A stretch of DNA of 64,000 bases from NCBI GenBank assembly GCA_963844235.1, contig CAWJNF010000008.1, positions 124,001-188,000 of the forward strand, in the 5' to 3' direction. The notes under the pieces are model-generated. The model ran no database searches and had not been told where the DNA came from. It saw only the letters and a program-made list of their open reading frames with translations. Below are positions 50,870-59,757 of this stretch, in pieces. Source of the DNA: CAWJNF01 sp963844235 (GTDB lineage Bacteria; Actinomycetota; Thermoleophilia; Gaiellales; Gaiellaceae). The translations under genes were made by a program, and so were the position numbers. Every line of letters starts with the position of its first letter. The stretch's first letter is position 1.

Positions 50870-53752
50870 GTGCGCCGCTACCACCTCATCGTCCTCCTCG
50901 TCGTGGCCCTGCTCGGCGCGGTCGCGGCCCTCGCGATCACCCGCTCGCCGGTGCTCGGGCTCGACCTGCAGGGCGGCCTCGAGGTGGTTCTCGAGGCGGA
51001 GGCCCCACCCGGCGAGGAGGTGACCGACGAGGATCTCGACCGCTCGGTCGAGATCATCCGCAACCGGATCGACAAGATCGGTGCGCGCGAGCCCGAGCTG
51101 CGCACGCAGCCGCCGAACCAGATCATCGTCCAGCTGCCGGGGCTCGACGATCCCGACAAGGCGGCGGAGCTGATCGGCCAGACGGCGCAGCTCCAGTTCT
51201 ACGACCTCGAGAAGGACCTCGTGCCGCCGTCGATCACCCAGGACGGCTTCCCGGTCCCGAGCGCGACGCTCTATCCGATTCTCAAGGGGATCCAGGACCA
51301 GGTCGAGGGGAACGGGGAGCCCACCGCCTGGTACGCCTACGACGACACGCTGACGCGCATCGCCGGCCCCGAGCCGACAGAGGAGGAGCTGCTGCGCCAG
51401 CTCCCGGACGGCGAGCTTCCGGAGGGCGGGGAGATCCTCGCCGTACCGGGGAACCGAATCATCATCACGTGCGGCCCGCCGACCGATGTCTGTCCCGGCG
51501 GCGTCGGCTCGCCGAGAAGGACGTTCTACTACCTCTTCGAGTACCGACCGAACGACCCCGTGGATCCCGTCCCGGAGATGACCGGCGAGGATCTCGAGCT
51601 TCGCGGCACGCGCTCCGACTTCGGTCAGGCCGGCGAGCCGATCGTGACGCTGCAGTTCACCGACGAGGGCGGCGAGAAGTTCCACGAGATCACGCGCGAG
51701 CTCGCTCGCCGCGGCCAGATCAGGACCGACGAGCTCGCGAGCCCCGAGCCCATCCTCCAGAGCTTCGCGATCGTTCTCGACGGCGAAATCCGGTCGTTCC
51801 CGACCATCGACTTCGTTCAGAACCCGGACGGGATCGCCGGCAACAGCGCCCAGATCACCGGTCTCTCATCGCAGCAGGAGGCGGACGACCTCTCGCTCGT
51901 GCTTCAGACCGGCGCGCTCCCGCTCAAGTTCGAGACCGTCGACCGGACGGACGTCTCCGCGACGCTCGGCAAGGACTCGCTCCGCCAGGCCGTCATCGCC
52001 GCCATCGGCGGCATCGTGGCCGTCGCGCTCGTACTCCTGATCGTGTACCGGTTCCTCGGCCTGGTCGCGATCGCGGGCCTCGCGATCTACGGGGGCCTGC
52101 TCTACGGGGCCATTCTCCTCTTCGAGGTGACGCTCACGCTGCCCGGCTTCGCCGGCCTGATTCTCACGATCGGCGTCGCCGCGGACGCGAACATCGTCAT
52201 CTTCGAGCGCATCAAGGAAGAGGTGAGGCTCGGCAAGTCGGTGCGCGCCTCGATCGCGACCGGCTACCGCAAGGGCTTCGGGACGATCGTGGACGCGAAC
52301 GTCGTGACGATGATCACCGCGTTCATCATCTTCGCGGTGGCGAGCGCCGGCGTGAAGGGCTTCGCCCTCATGCTGCTCATCGGCACGTTGCTCTCGATGT
52401 TCACGGCGGTCGCCGCCACGCGGGCGATGCTCGGGATGCTCTCGACCTTCAGGTGGTTCGACAACCCGTCGTTCATGGGAGCCAGCGCGCAGAAGATCCC
52501 GCGCTGGCAGCAGATCGACATCTGCAGCCAGAAGCGGCGTCGGATCTGGCTGTCGATCGCGACCGCGCTGATCATCGTGAGCGTCATCTCGATCGCGGTC
52601 AAGGGCCTCAACCTCGGCATCGACTTCGAGGGCGGCAGCCAGATCTCGTTCGACACGGCGACGCCGATGTCCGTCGAGGAGGTCCGCGACGTCGCCGACG
52701 AGGTGGTGCCCGCGGAGGCCGTCATCCAGGGCCGCGGCGAGCCGACCGGCAGCGACTACACGAGCTTCCAGATCCGCACCGAGCCTCTGACGGTGGCCGA
52801 GCAGGAGGAGCTCAACCTGGCGCTCGAGCAGGAGCTCGGCGCCGAGGTCACGGCGGTCCGAAACGTCTCGGGAAGCTTCAGCTCGCAGATCGCGCGCGGA
52901 GCCATCATCGCGATCATCGTCTCGTTCGTCCTCATCGCGCTCTACATCACGTTCCGCTTCCAGTGGCGCTTCGCAATCCCGATCCTGCGCACGTTCGTGA
53001 ACGACATCCTGATCACGCTCGGCGTGTACTCGCTGTCCGGCCGCGAGCTGACCACCGCCACCGTCGCAGCCCTGCTCACGATCCTCGGCTACTCGATCTA
53101 CGACACGATCATCGTCTTCGATCGAGTCCGCGAGAACATGCCGCTCATGCGCAAGTCGAGCTTCGCGGCGATCGCGAACCAGTCGGTCTGGGAGACGCTG
53201 CGCCGCTCGATCGCGACGACGTTCATCACGCTGCTCCCGGTCGCGTCGCTGTTCATCTTCGGCGGCGCCACGCTGAAGGACTTCGCGTTCGCGCTGCTCG
53301 TCGGCATCGGGCTCGGCGCGGTCTCGACCATCTTCGTCGCGACACCCTTCCTGACGGTGATCATGGAGCGCACGCCCGAGTTTGCAGCGCGCCGCGGAAG
53401 CGACGTCCCGCAGGAGAAGCTGCTCGAGCCGGAGGATGGTGCTCCGGCGGAGGCGACGCCAGCCCAGCGCCTCACCCGACGTCTCCCGCGCAAAGCCGCG
53501 GCCGGAGCCGCCGTGGGGGCGGCTGTAGCGAGCGCACCTGCCGACGAGCTCCACGAGGAGGCGGCGCCCACCTCGCTCGAGCCGGAGCCCGACCTCGAGC
53601 CCGAGGCGGACATCGAGCCCGAGGCGGACATCGAGCCCGAGACGGAGCCCAGCGCGCCCGCGCCGAGCGCGCCGGCGCCGGCCGACGCGGCCGCGCGGCG
53701 GGAGGCAAGGCGCCAGCGGCGGCGAACAAAGCCCCATGGCCGAGCCCGGTAA
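50870..53752 (+). CDS. secDF: Fused protein translocase subunit SecDF
   Basis: A 960-residue fusion of SecD and SecF, the proton-driven partners of the Sec translocon. SecD part: first helix, GLDLQGGLEVVLEAE, external P1 domain (IIVQLPGLDDPDKAAELIG) and five further helices with ADANIVIFERIKEE; SecF part (from about residue 560): LGIDFEGGSQISF, and a second set of helices with GYSIYDTIIVFDRVRENM. The C-terminal 100 residues are a charged tail rich in Ala, Pro and Glu with repeated PEADIE. GTG 50870 starts it; the end overlaps the next gene by 17 bp. Confidence 0.95.
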   Translation: MRRYHLIVLLVVALLGAVAALAITRSPVLGLDLQGGLEVVLEAEAPPGEEVTDEDLDRSVEIIRNRIDKIGAREPELRTQPPNQIIVQLPGLDDPDKAAELIGQTAQLQFYDLEKDLVPPSITQDGFPVPSATLYPILKGIQDQVEGNGEPTAWYAYDDTLTRIAGPEPTEEELLRQLPDGELPEGGEILAVPGNRIIITCGPPTDVCPGGVGSPRRTFYYLFEYRPNDPVDPVPEMTGEDLELRGTRSDFGQAGEPIVTLQFTDEGGEKFHEITRELARRGQIRTDELASPEPILQSFAIVLDGEIRSFPTIDFVQNPDGIAGNSAQITGLSSQQEADDLSLVLQTGALPLKFETVDRTDVSATLGKDSLRQAVIAAIGGIVAVALVLLIVYRFLGLVAIAGLAIYGGLLYGAILLFEVTLTLPGFAGLILTIGVAADANIVIFERIKEEVRLGKSVRASIATGYRKGFGTIVDANVVTMITAFIIFAVASAGVKGFALMLLIGTLLSMFTAVAATRAMLGMLSTFRWFDNPSFMGASAQKIPRWQQIDICSQKRRRIWLSIATALIIVSVISIAVKGLNLGIDFEGGSQISFDTATPMSVEEVRDVADEVVPAEAVIQGRGEPTGSDYTSFQIRTEPLTVAEQEELNLALEQELGAEVTAVRNVSGSFSSQIARGAIIAIIVSFVLIALYITFRFQWRFAIPILRTFVNDILITLGVYSLSGRELTTATVAALLTILGYSIYDTIIVFDRVRENMPLMRKSSFAAIANQSVWETLRRSIATTFITLLPVASLFIFGGATLKDFAFALLVGIGLGAVSTIFVATPFLTVIMERTPEFAARRGSDVPQEKLLEPEDGAPAEATPAQRLTRRLPRKAAAGAAVGAAVASAPADELHEEAAPTSLEPEPDLEPEADIEPEADIEPETEPSAPAPSAPAPADAAARREARRQRRRTKPHGRAR

Positions 53753-54092
53753 CCCTCCAGAGCCCGGTGAGGCGCCCGACCCGGGTAAGGCGCCCGAGCC
53801 GGGTAAGCCCGCCGAGGCAGGCTCGCTGCGCGAGCTCGCCGAGAAGGCCCTCCTGGCCGGCCTCAGCCTGCTCGACGCTGCCAAGGACCAGGCGCAGGAG
53901 GCCGTGGGATCCAAGACCGGCCCACCGCTCAAGGAGCGTGCTCAGGGCGCCATCACCGGGGTCGCGGGCGATCTCGGCTTCGTGACCCGTGATCGCTACG
54001 AGGAGCTCGAGCTCAAGGTCGCCCAGCTCGAGCATCGCCTCCGCCTCCTCGAGCAGCGCGACCCGCCGCCGGCGGACTCGCCCGAGCAGTAG
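53736..54092 (+). CDS. Small acidic protein with a C-terminal coiled coil, UbiK/phasin-like
   Basis: A 118-residue protein. The N-terminus has a PGK/PGE-rich repeat (PGEAPDPGKAPEPGKPAEAG), followed by a helix (LRELAEKALLAGLSLLDAAKD) and a C-terminal coiled coil with VTRDRYEELELKVAQLEHRLRLLEQ. That last segment resembles the C-terminal helix of UbiK and phasin-like proteins. It lies next to ubiB, so a role with quinone biosynthesis lipids is possible, but position and one helix are weak evidence. ATG 53736 overlaps the end of secDF. Its stop TAG starts a PAL repeat. Confidence 0.6.
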   Translation: MAEPGNPPEPGEAPDPGKAPEPGKPAEAGSLRELAEKALLAGLSLLDAAKDQAQEAVGSKTGPPLKERAQGAITGVAGDLGFVTRDRYEELELKVAQLEHRLRLLEQRDPPPADSPEQ

Positions 54093-54112
54093 GCGCCGGG
54101 TACATCCGGCCC
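54089..54112. repeat. PAL palindromic repeat over a stop codon
   Basis: GTAGGCGCCGGGT...ATCCGGCCC, imperfect arms. TAG at 54090-54092 is the stop codon of the small coiled-coil gene. Confidence 0.65.
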
Positions 54113-54174
54113 TCGCCGGGCAGGAAGAACGTGCCGGTCAGGGCCGGCCTCTCCATGCCTCCCGGGTTGCGTTC

Positions 54175-54199
54175 GTAGGGGCCGGTCCCCGACCGGCCC
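54175..54199. repeat. PAL palindromic repeat upstream of ubiB
   Basis: GTAGGGGCCGGTC / GACCGGCCC around CCC, identical in type to the copy at 26111. It ends 34 bp before the ubiB -10 hexamer. Confidence 0.8.
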
Positions 54200-54246
54200 G
54201 ACGGCCGAGGCTCATCGGGTCCGCAGCCCGCCGTACACTGGCCGGC

Positions 54247-55911
54247 ATGGCGCGGCCGGCGGTACGGCAGTTGGGACGTCTGTCGGAGATTGCGCAGGTG
54301 GCGTCGAAGCACGGCTTCGGCTTCCTGTTCGAGCGGCGCCGCATCGACCTGAAGCCCTGGCGGCTCACGGAAGAGGAGACGGCCGCCGGCCCGGGCTCGG
54401 CGCGTGGCCAGCGTCTGCGCGCCATGCTCGACGAGCTCGGGCCCACCTTCGTGAAGTTCGGCCAGGTGCTGTCGACCCGTCCCGACGTCGTGCCGCCGGA
54501 CATCGTCTTCGAGCTCCGCTCGCTTCAGGACAACGTCAGCCCGTTCCCCTCCAGCGAGGTCGAGCAGGTGCTCGAGGCCGAGCTCGGGCTGACGCTCGAC
54601 CGTGCCTTCCTCGAGTTCGAGCTGGAGCCCGTTGCCGCGGCCTCCATCGGGCAGGTGCACAGAGCGGTGCTGCCGAACGGCGAAAGCGTCGCGGTGAAAG
54701 TGCAGCGTCCGCGGGCCCCGCGCCAGATCGAGTCCGACCTCGAGCTCCTCTACCAGGCCGCCCGGTTTGTCCGCTCCCGCGTCCGCGCACTCGCGTTCGT
54801 GGACACCGTCGCAATCGTGGACGAGTTCGCCCGCTCGATTCGCGCCGAGCTCGACTACCGCGCGGAAGCGCGCAACGCCGAGCGTTTCCGGCGTAACTTC
54901 GCGGGGTCCTCCACGGTTCGCATCCCGCGTGTCTACTGGAGCTACTCGGGCGCGCGAGTCCTCACGCTCGAGTACCTCGACGGCGAGAAGATCCGCGATC
55001 TCGACACGAGCGGCTGGCAGGTCGAGGAGCGTCGTGCCCTCACCGACGCGATCGCCGAGACCTGGATGACGATGATCTTCCGGCACGGGTTCTTCCACGC
55101 CGACCCGCATCCGTCGAACATCCTGCGGCTCGCGGACGGCACGCTTGGCCTCGTCGACTTCGGCCAGACAGGCAAGCTCTCGGACACCGACATGTCGAAG
55201 CTCACGCGCCTCTTCATCGACGCGGCGCGCGAGAACGTGGAGGCGCTCCCGGCGCGGCTTGCCGACCTGGGCGTCAAGTTCCCGCAGGAGCGCGAGCAGG
55301 AGTTCGTCGAGGAGCTCCGTGAGGTGTACGACCACTACTTCGGCGCCCGCCTGTCGGAGATCGATCCCCTCCAGCTCATCCGCGAGGCGCTCGGACTGAT
55401 CTACCGCATGAATCTACGGTTGCCCGCGAGGTTCGTGCTGCTCGACAAGGCGATCGCCATGCTCGCCTCCGTCGGGGTCGAGCTCTACCCCGACTTCAAC
55501 GTCTTCGAGGTGGCGCAGCCCTACGCCCGCGGGCTGCTCGTCGAGCGCTTCACCCCGAGGCGGGTGGCCGCACGAGCCCGTCAGGAGACCAGCTCCCTGG
55601 CTCGCGTCCTCTTCGAGGCCCCGTATCAGATCTCCGACATCCTCCAGGAGCTGCGCGACGGTCAGGTCGAGATCGGGTTCCGCCACGAGGGTCTCGACGT
55701 CCTCGCGCGGCGCCTCGACATCATCGCCAACCGGATGGTCATCGCGCTCGTCGCCGTCGGAGGAGTGATCGGATCCGCCCTCATCGGCGTGCTCGCCGAG
55801 TCCGGCCCGCAGGTCCTCGGCCTCAACGTGATCTCGTTCGTCGGCTTCGGCCTCTCCACGCTCCTCGGCGCCTGGCTCGTCTGGGGGGTCATCCGCTCCG
55901 GCCGCCTGTAG
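54247..55911 (+). CDS. ubiB: ABC1/AarF-UbiB family atypical kinase
   Basis: A 554-residue UbiB-family protein: the family N-terminal motif KFGQVLSTRPD, the Ala-rich loop AAASIGQVHRAV, the ATP-binding Lys in VAVKVQRP, the catalytic HADPHPSNIL and DFGQTGKLS, and two C-terminal membrane helices (VIALVAVGGVIGSALIGVL; VISFVGFGLSTLLGAWLVW). UbiB proteins assist quinone biosynthesis or lipid transport. ATG 54247 has TACACT (54234-54239) ending 7 nt upstream. Its stop TAG begins GTAGGGCCGG, the left half of a PAL repeat. Confidence 0.93.
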   Translation: MARPAVRQLGRLSEIAQVASKHGFGFLFERRRIDLKPWRLTEEETAAGPGSARGQRLRAMLDELGPTFVKFGQVLSTRPDVVPPDIVFELRSLQDNVSPFPSSEVEQVLEAELGLTLDRAFLEFELEPVAAASIGQVHRAVLPNGESVAVKVQRPRAPRQIESDLELLYQAARFVRSRVRALAFVDTVAIVDEFARSIRAELDYRAEARNAERFRRNFAGSSTVRIPRVYWSYSGARVLTLEYLDGEKIRDLDTSGWQVEERRALTDAIAETWMTMIFRHGFFHADPHPSNILRLADGTLGLVDFGQTGKLSDTDMSKLTRLFIDAARENVEALPARLADLGVKFPQEREQEFVEELREVYDHYFGARLSEIDPLQLIREALGLIYRMNLRLPARFVLLDKAIAMLASVGVELYPDFNVFEVAQPYARGLLVERFTPRRVAARARQETSSLARVLFEAPYQISDILQELRDGQVEIGFRHEGLDVLARRLDIIANRMVIALVAVGGVIGSALIGVLAESGPQVLGLNVISFVGFGLSTLLGAWLVWGVIRSGRL

Positions 55912-55935
55912 GGCCGGCAGGGCCTCGGCAGGAGT

Positions 55936-55969
55936 GGGCGCCGGCGACTTGTGAGGGACGCCGGCGCCC
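55936..55969. terminator. Hairpin between convergent ubiB and lipoprotein genes
   Basis: GGGCGCCGGCG pairs exactly with CGCCGGCGCCC around a 12-nt loop. It lies between the two stop codons and can act for both strands. Confidence 0.65.
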
Positions 55970-55986
55970 CGGTTGTTGCTGTGCGG

Positions 55987-56772
55987 CTAGGCGGCGACCG
56001 CGGGCTCGGGGATCTCGATCGGCTCGTTCACCGAGTCGATCGAGAGGTCGACGGCGAACGTCGCCTTCTGACCCTCGACCTCGATCGCGAACTCCATGTG
56101 CGAGGCGCGAACGAGGTTCGTCACGTCCGAGACGTAGATGGCCGCGCGCACGTCCTCGATGCCGACCTGCTCGAAGAGCTGAGCTGGACTCGACAGGCCG
56201 TCGAGGTTCCCCGTCGCGGAGCCGAGCTGGTCGAAGAGCCCGGTCATCATGTCCTCGATCGCGATCGTCCCGACGATCTTCGTGACCGGCTCGCCGAGGA
56301 AGGTCGTCCCCTTCTCGACCTCCACGTCGGTGACGTAGCGGGTGAGGTCGAGCCCCTCCAGCTGCTGCTCGAGCTGGGCCTGGGCCGCGCCGCCGACCTC
56401 GCCGAGCCCGCCCGGGATTTCCTGCCAGCTGCCGCCCATGTTCGTGAACGCGCGGCCTTCCAGCGCGACCATCTGAAAGTGCATCGCAGGCATCCCGGCG
56501 CCCGCCGTCGACATCCGCATGACCATGTCGCCTTCGTGGTCGCCCTTCACGTAGCCGCCGCCGTCTAGCTGCATCGAGAACGCCTCGCCGGCCGCTTCGC
56601 CGCGCATCGTCATCGTGAACGACATCGACTCGATGCTGTCCTGAGCCTCCGTCGCCCGCTCGAGGATGGTGGCCGCCTCGACGCCGTCGGCGCCCTCCTC
56701 GAGAGCGGCGCAGCCGCCCATGGTCACGAGCAGCGCAAGCGCGGCGAGGACGGTTACGAGGCGCCGGAGCAT
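55987..56772 (-). CDS. LppX/LprG-like lipoprotein
   Basis: A 261-residue lipoprotein: ATG 56772 starts a signal sequence (LRRLVTVLAALALLVTMGGC) with a lipobox-like MGGC ending in the acylated Cys. The mature domain has the features of LppX/LprAFG proteins, a beta sheet that wraps a lipid: SIESMSFTMTMRGEAAG, FQMVALEGRAFTNMGGSWQEIP, and a C-terminal strand series. LprG-type proteins carry lipids across the cell envelope. The frame is open for another 47 codons upstream, but the signal peptide decides the start. Confidence 0.75.
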   Translation of the reverse strand: MLRRLVTVLAALALLVTMGGCAALEEGADGVEAATILERATEAQDSIESMSFTMTMRGEAAGEAFSMQLDGGGYVKGDHEGDMVMRMSTAGAGMPAMHFQMVALEGRAFTNMGGSWQEIPGGLGEVGGAAQAQLEQQLEGLDLTRYVTDVEVEKGTTFLGEPVTKIVGTIAIEDMMTGLFDQLGSATGNLDGLSSPAQLFEQVGIEDVRAAIYVSDVTNLVRASHMEFAIEVEGQKATFAVDLSIDSVNEPIEIPEPAVAA

Positions 56773-56949
56773 GCCGCGTGAGAGATCGGCGCCCGCTCCG
56801 ATCAGCGCGATCCCCCGAGCGGGTGAGCGGGAGATGGCGCCCTGCGTCCTGGCAGGGCCCGGCTCTTCTGGTCGGCTGTCGATCTCTTGACACGAAGTCG
56901 CCGGAAAGGACATCTGGAGCGGCGGCGAGCCGGCTGCTAGCGTCGGCGC

Positions 56950-57663
56950 ATGGCAGGTGAGTCGGTGCTTCTCGTCGAGGACGAGGCCGGCGCTCGGTCG
57001 TTTCTCGAACAGCAGCTGGCCGACGACGGTTTCGCGGTCGTCTCGGCCGATCGGGGAGGGCGGGCGATCGAGCTCGTCGAGGACTCGGCGCCCGACCTCG
57101 TGCTGCTCGATGCGGTGCTCCCGGATGCCTCCGGGTTCGAGGTGTGCCGGAGGCTGCGCGAGGGTGAGCCGGGTCGCGCCTGGAATCGTGACGTCCCCGT
57201 GATCATGCTCACCGCGCGCGGCGATCCGATCGACCGGCTACGCGGCTTCGCACGCGGCTGCGACGACTACGTCGTCAGGCCCTTCGTCTACGAGGAGCTC
57301 GTCGCCCGCATGCGGGCCGTTCTCCGCCGCACCGCCCCGGCGGGCCGACGTGACCGGCTGGTCGTCGGGCAGCTCGAGGTCGACCGGCTCTCGCGCAGCG
57401 TGCGCGTAGCGGGTGCGCCGGTCCTGCTCGCATCGAAGGAGTACGAGCTCCTCCTCGCGCTGGCCTGCGAGCCGGAACGTGTCTTCCGCAAGGAGGAGCT
57501 GCTCCGCGACGTCTGGGGCTTCCGCAGCCTGGGTCGAACGCGGACGCTCGACTCGCACGCGAGCCGGCTACGGCGCAAGCTGAACGCCGCTGTCGGCGAC
57601 GGGACGTTCGTGGTCAATGTCTGGGGGGTAGGGTACAGGCTGGTCGAGCCGCAGCTGCTCTAG
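56950..57663 (+). CDS. OmpR-family response regulator
   Basis: A 237-residue regulator: receiver with Asp in LVLLDAVLPDASG, then winged helix with LASKEYELLLALACEPERVF and a final NVWGVGYRLVEPQLL. The conserved Lys of the receiver is Arg here (VVRPF in place of KPF). No kinase gene is adjacent, so it is an orphan. ATG 56950 has TAGCGT (56938-56943) with a 6-nt gap. Its 3' end is duplicated as a fragment at 61168-61212, on the other side of the accessory island. Confidence 0.9.
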   Translation: MAGESVLLVEDEAGARSFLEQQLADDGFAVVSADRGGRAIELVEDSAPDLVLLDAVLPDASGFEVCRRLREGEPGRAWNRDVPVIMLTARGDPIDRLRGFARGCDDYVVRPFVYEELVARMRAVLRRTAPAGRRDRLVVGQLEVDRLSRSVRVAGAPVLLASKEYELLLALACEPERVFRKEELLRDVWGFRSLGRTRTLDSHASRLRRKLNAAVGDGTFVVNVWGVGYRLVEPQLL

Positions 57664-57781
57664 CAGGCCGCTGTCAACGTGCACTCGACGCCGGGCCCGA
57701 ATGCAGGGCGTGATCTGTCGCGGCCCCACGAGCCGCCGGGAGTCATGGCGCTCGGCGAGGCGCGCCGGACACGTCTCGCCG

Positions 57782-57862
57782 CTACACATACGGCGCGGCC
57801 TCGAGGTCGGCGCGTAGCGCGAGCGCCGAGCTCTCGGGTAGAGGCTCCACGTCGTCGCGGCG
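57782..57862 (-). pseudogene. Remnant of the 3' end of the SAF-domain dehydrogenase gene
   Basis: Twenty-five codons on the minus strand read RDDVEPLPES-ALAL-RADLEAAPYV and stop at TAG 57782-57784. They match the C-terminus of the intact gene at 61242-62546 (RDDVEPLPESAALAMRAELEGAAA). The DNA match covers about 75 bp with several mismatches. Nothing of the rest of that gene remains here. Confidence 0.75.
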
Positions 57863-58265
57863 GTTTCCGGTGGAGGAGCTCTACCGGGCCTGGCTAAAGC
57901 GCGGCACGCTGCACGCTGGTGCTGAGTTACTGCTCGCGTTGCGGCACCGTCCCGGCAACATCCTCGTCGGCAGACGGTCGAAAGCGCATTTTCGCGGCCC
58001 GCCTGCAAGCAGCGCGCGCTGCGACGACGGCAGACGGGCCTACCCGAGTGGACCCGCCCTACCCGGCCCGCCGCGGCCGGCTACGCCTGGAGCACCTCTC
58101 GCGGGCCGAGGGGAAGGCCGATTCCGAGGCGCGATTCTGGGACGTCGTCGAAGACGCCATCCGGTGCAGCGGCTACAGCGAGAGGTTCGACCTGCGGGTC
58201 ATCGACGTCAGCGACTACGGCGACTGACTCGCGTCTGCACTCGCTTTGCTCAGTAGAACCTGCCT
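57863..58265. other. Island left part, no confident gene
   Basis: Two overlapping open frames occur: VEELYRAWLKRGTLHAGAELLLALR (from 57870) and, in another frame, one ending EARFWDVVEDAIRCSGYSERFDLRVIDVSDYGD at 58227. They could be the two halves of one frameshifted small gene, but no family is recognised and no ribosome site is clear. Otherwise nothing is seen. Confidence 0.35.
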
Positions 58266-58472
58266 TCAGATCCTCTCGTCGGGCTCTTCGGAGTCCTGCA
58301 ACGCGATCGACTCGATGTCGCTCGCCATTACGACCAGGCTGCCCCCGATCGTGACTGACCCGGTCTGGTTCATAAGCTTCTTGGCCTCTTGAAGCTCAGT
58401 CTGCGCGATTACGGGATTGTCGCCGACGTCGACGAGAAAACTGTCGTGCTGGGTTTTCACTAGCAGGTACAG
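58266..58472 (-). CDS. Small hypothetical protein (64-68 aa)
   Basis: A short acidic protein: TQHDSFLVDVGDNPVIAQTELQ, then QTGSVTIGGSLVVMASDIESIALQ. The composition is more even than in shadow frames, and codons are less GC-biased than in neighbours. A GGAGG lies 7 nt before CTG 58472; GTG 58460 is the other start. No family recognised. It is inside the accessory island. Confidence 0.45.
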   Translation of the reverse strand: MYLLVKTQHDSFLVDVGDNPVIAQTELQEAKKLMNQTGSVTIGGSLVVMASDIESIALQDSEEPDERI

Positions 58473-58559
58473 GTGTCGACCTCCCAGGGCTAGAAGCTTC
58501 GGCCGCGCTGTTTATCGGCGGGCCAGCCGCCGCCGCATCGCCCACGCACCGAGCGTCAA

Positions 58560-58797
58560 AATAGCCCACCGCGTTCGTCGGCGCCGCATACCGCGACCTT
58601 ACGATCGGCCCCGACGACCTCCAGGTCACGACCTCCAGGTCACGGTATCTAGGGAGCAGGTGAAGGACGCCCCGAACCTCGAGATGCAGAAGAACGAAGA
58701 GCTCTCCCAGGCGGACGAGTCAACCCTGTACCGCCACTACGAGCTCAACTATGTCCCGCCTCAGACGGAGAGTGGGCGCCGGCTCGCGCGCCGCTAG
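58560..58797 (+). pseudogene. PRC-barrel-like protein remnant with a 14-bp tandem duplication
   Basis: Two frames join to a sensible PRC-barrel C-terminus: AYRDLTIGPDDLQVT, then VSREQVKDAPNLE, ELSQADESTLYRHYELNY. Between them the 14-mer GACCTCCAGGTCAC is present twice in a row (about 58616-58643). Removing one copy restores a single frame. The 5' part of the gene is missing or unrecognisable (a TAG precedes it in frame). PRC-barrel stress proteins are common in this phylum. Confidence 0.6.
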
Positions 58798-58823
58798 CAC
58801 CTTCGCGGAGACAGAGGAGAGAA

Positions 58824-58985
58824 ATGGCAGATGCACGAGCAGGTTCCGCCGGCCTTGGCTTGGGAGGCATTCTGGTCATCGCCGGAATCGTGATCGCGAT
58901 CGTCTGGAGCGTCTGGCTGGGTATCATCCTCGCCGTTGTCGGACTGGTTGCCTTCGGTGGTTTCGCGAAGGGCAAGTGGTACTGA
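58824..58985 (+). CDS. Small two-helix membrane protein (53 aa)
   Basis: ATG 58824 has an AGAGGAGA site just upstream. The 53-residue product begins ADARAGSAGLGLGG and has two hydrophobic stretches, ILVIAGIVIAIVWSVWLG and IILAVVGLVAFGGF, ending AKGKWY. It resembles small hydrophobic membrane proteins often found in stress-related regions of actinobacteria. Function unknown. It sits between the PRC-barrel remnant and the first copy of the island repeat. Confidence 0.65.
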   Translation: MADARAGSAGLGLGGILVIAGIVIAIVWSVWLGIILAVVGLVAFGGFAKGKWY

Positions 58986-59308
58986 GCCACGAGCGCCGGA
59001 ACGGAATCGCATCTGGCGAACCGAATTGCAATCTGGCGTGTACTCGGGCCGGTCGGCGGAGGTCACTCGACGGACTAGCGCCGGTCTCGCCGTAGGCCCC
59101 ACCCGTAGGCGCGCTCGCGAGCTTGAACCACGACGGCGAGGCCGGCTGGTTGAGGTTACGCCGCGACGACGCGCCTGCCTAGTGGCTTTTCCGGACCTAT
59201 CGCCATGAACATCCGAGAAGAACGATGCCTACAGGTGAGGCATCCGCTCCACGCTCCGACTTGCTTTCCAGCCGGGTTTCGTCCTCGAGGAGCTTCCATT
59301 CGCCTCGT
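58986..59308. other. Intergenic stretch in the island
   Basis: Holds copy 1 of the structured repeat (59080-59146) and its related right extension. No credible gene is seen; open frames here lack family features. Confidence 0.5.
59080..59146 (+). repeat. Island structured repeat, copy 1
   Basis: 67 bp with arms GCCGGTCTCGCCGT / ACGGCGAGGCCGGC (one G-T wobble in RNA) around an inner part with GCTCGCGAGC. Also at 59926 and 60407, all in the same orientation. The match with copy 2 seems to continue about 50 bp beyond the right arm (GACGACG...GCTTTTC). Confidence 0.75.
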
Positions 59309-59757
59309 TCAGGACTTAGGCGCTGCTTGGCCCTCGACGATCGATTGCTGGCCGCCGCCGCTCTTTGTGACCTGCACGCGGCGCGGCTTCGCTGCCTGGG
59401 CAACCGGGATCCTCAGCGTGAGCACGCCCTGGTCGTAGTCGGCTTCGAGGCTGTCGGTTTCGAGGCTCTCGCCGAGCAGGAGCTGGCGCGTGAAAGTGCC
59501 CTGCGGCCGTTCGCTGATGACTGGCTCGTCACCTTCCTCGGGTTCGAAGCGCCGCTCGGCCTTGATCGTTAGCACATTCTTCTCCACCGTTAGTTCGATC
59601 GCGTCCGGGTCGACTCCGGGCAGATCGAGATGGATGAGGAACTGGTCCCCGCGCCGGTAGGCATCGATCGGGACGCTTCGCGGCGGACCACGTAGCCGGC
59701 GATCTGCTCGGCGAGCTGATCGTAGTCACGGAAGGGGTCAAACCGCATTACGGACAT
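59309..59757 (-). pseudogene. Hsp20/alpha-crystallin small heat-shock protein, frameshifted
   Basis: ATG 59757 is preceded by AGGAGG and gives SVMRFDPFRDYDQLAEQIAGYVVRR; the frame is then lost at about 59660-59690. The next frame continues IDAYRRGDQFLIHLDLPGVDPD and, further on, TVEKNVLTIKAERRF, then GTFTRQLLLGESLETD and GVLTLRIPVAQAAKPRRVQV. This is a full alpha-crystallin domain with the GVLTLRIPV signature. One missing or two extra bases explains the break; repaired length is about 148 residues. Hsp20 proteins hold unfolded proteins. Could be a sequence error. Confidence 0.85.

Noticed and set aside
57870..58256. A 128-residue plus-strand gene
   Set aside because: Starts with a plausible helix but becomes Pro/Arg low-complexity; the likely coding parts are in two different frames, so no intact gene is claimed.
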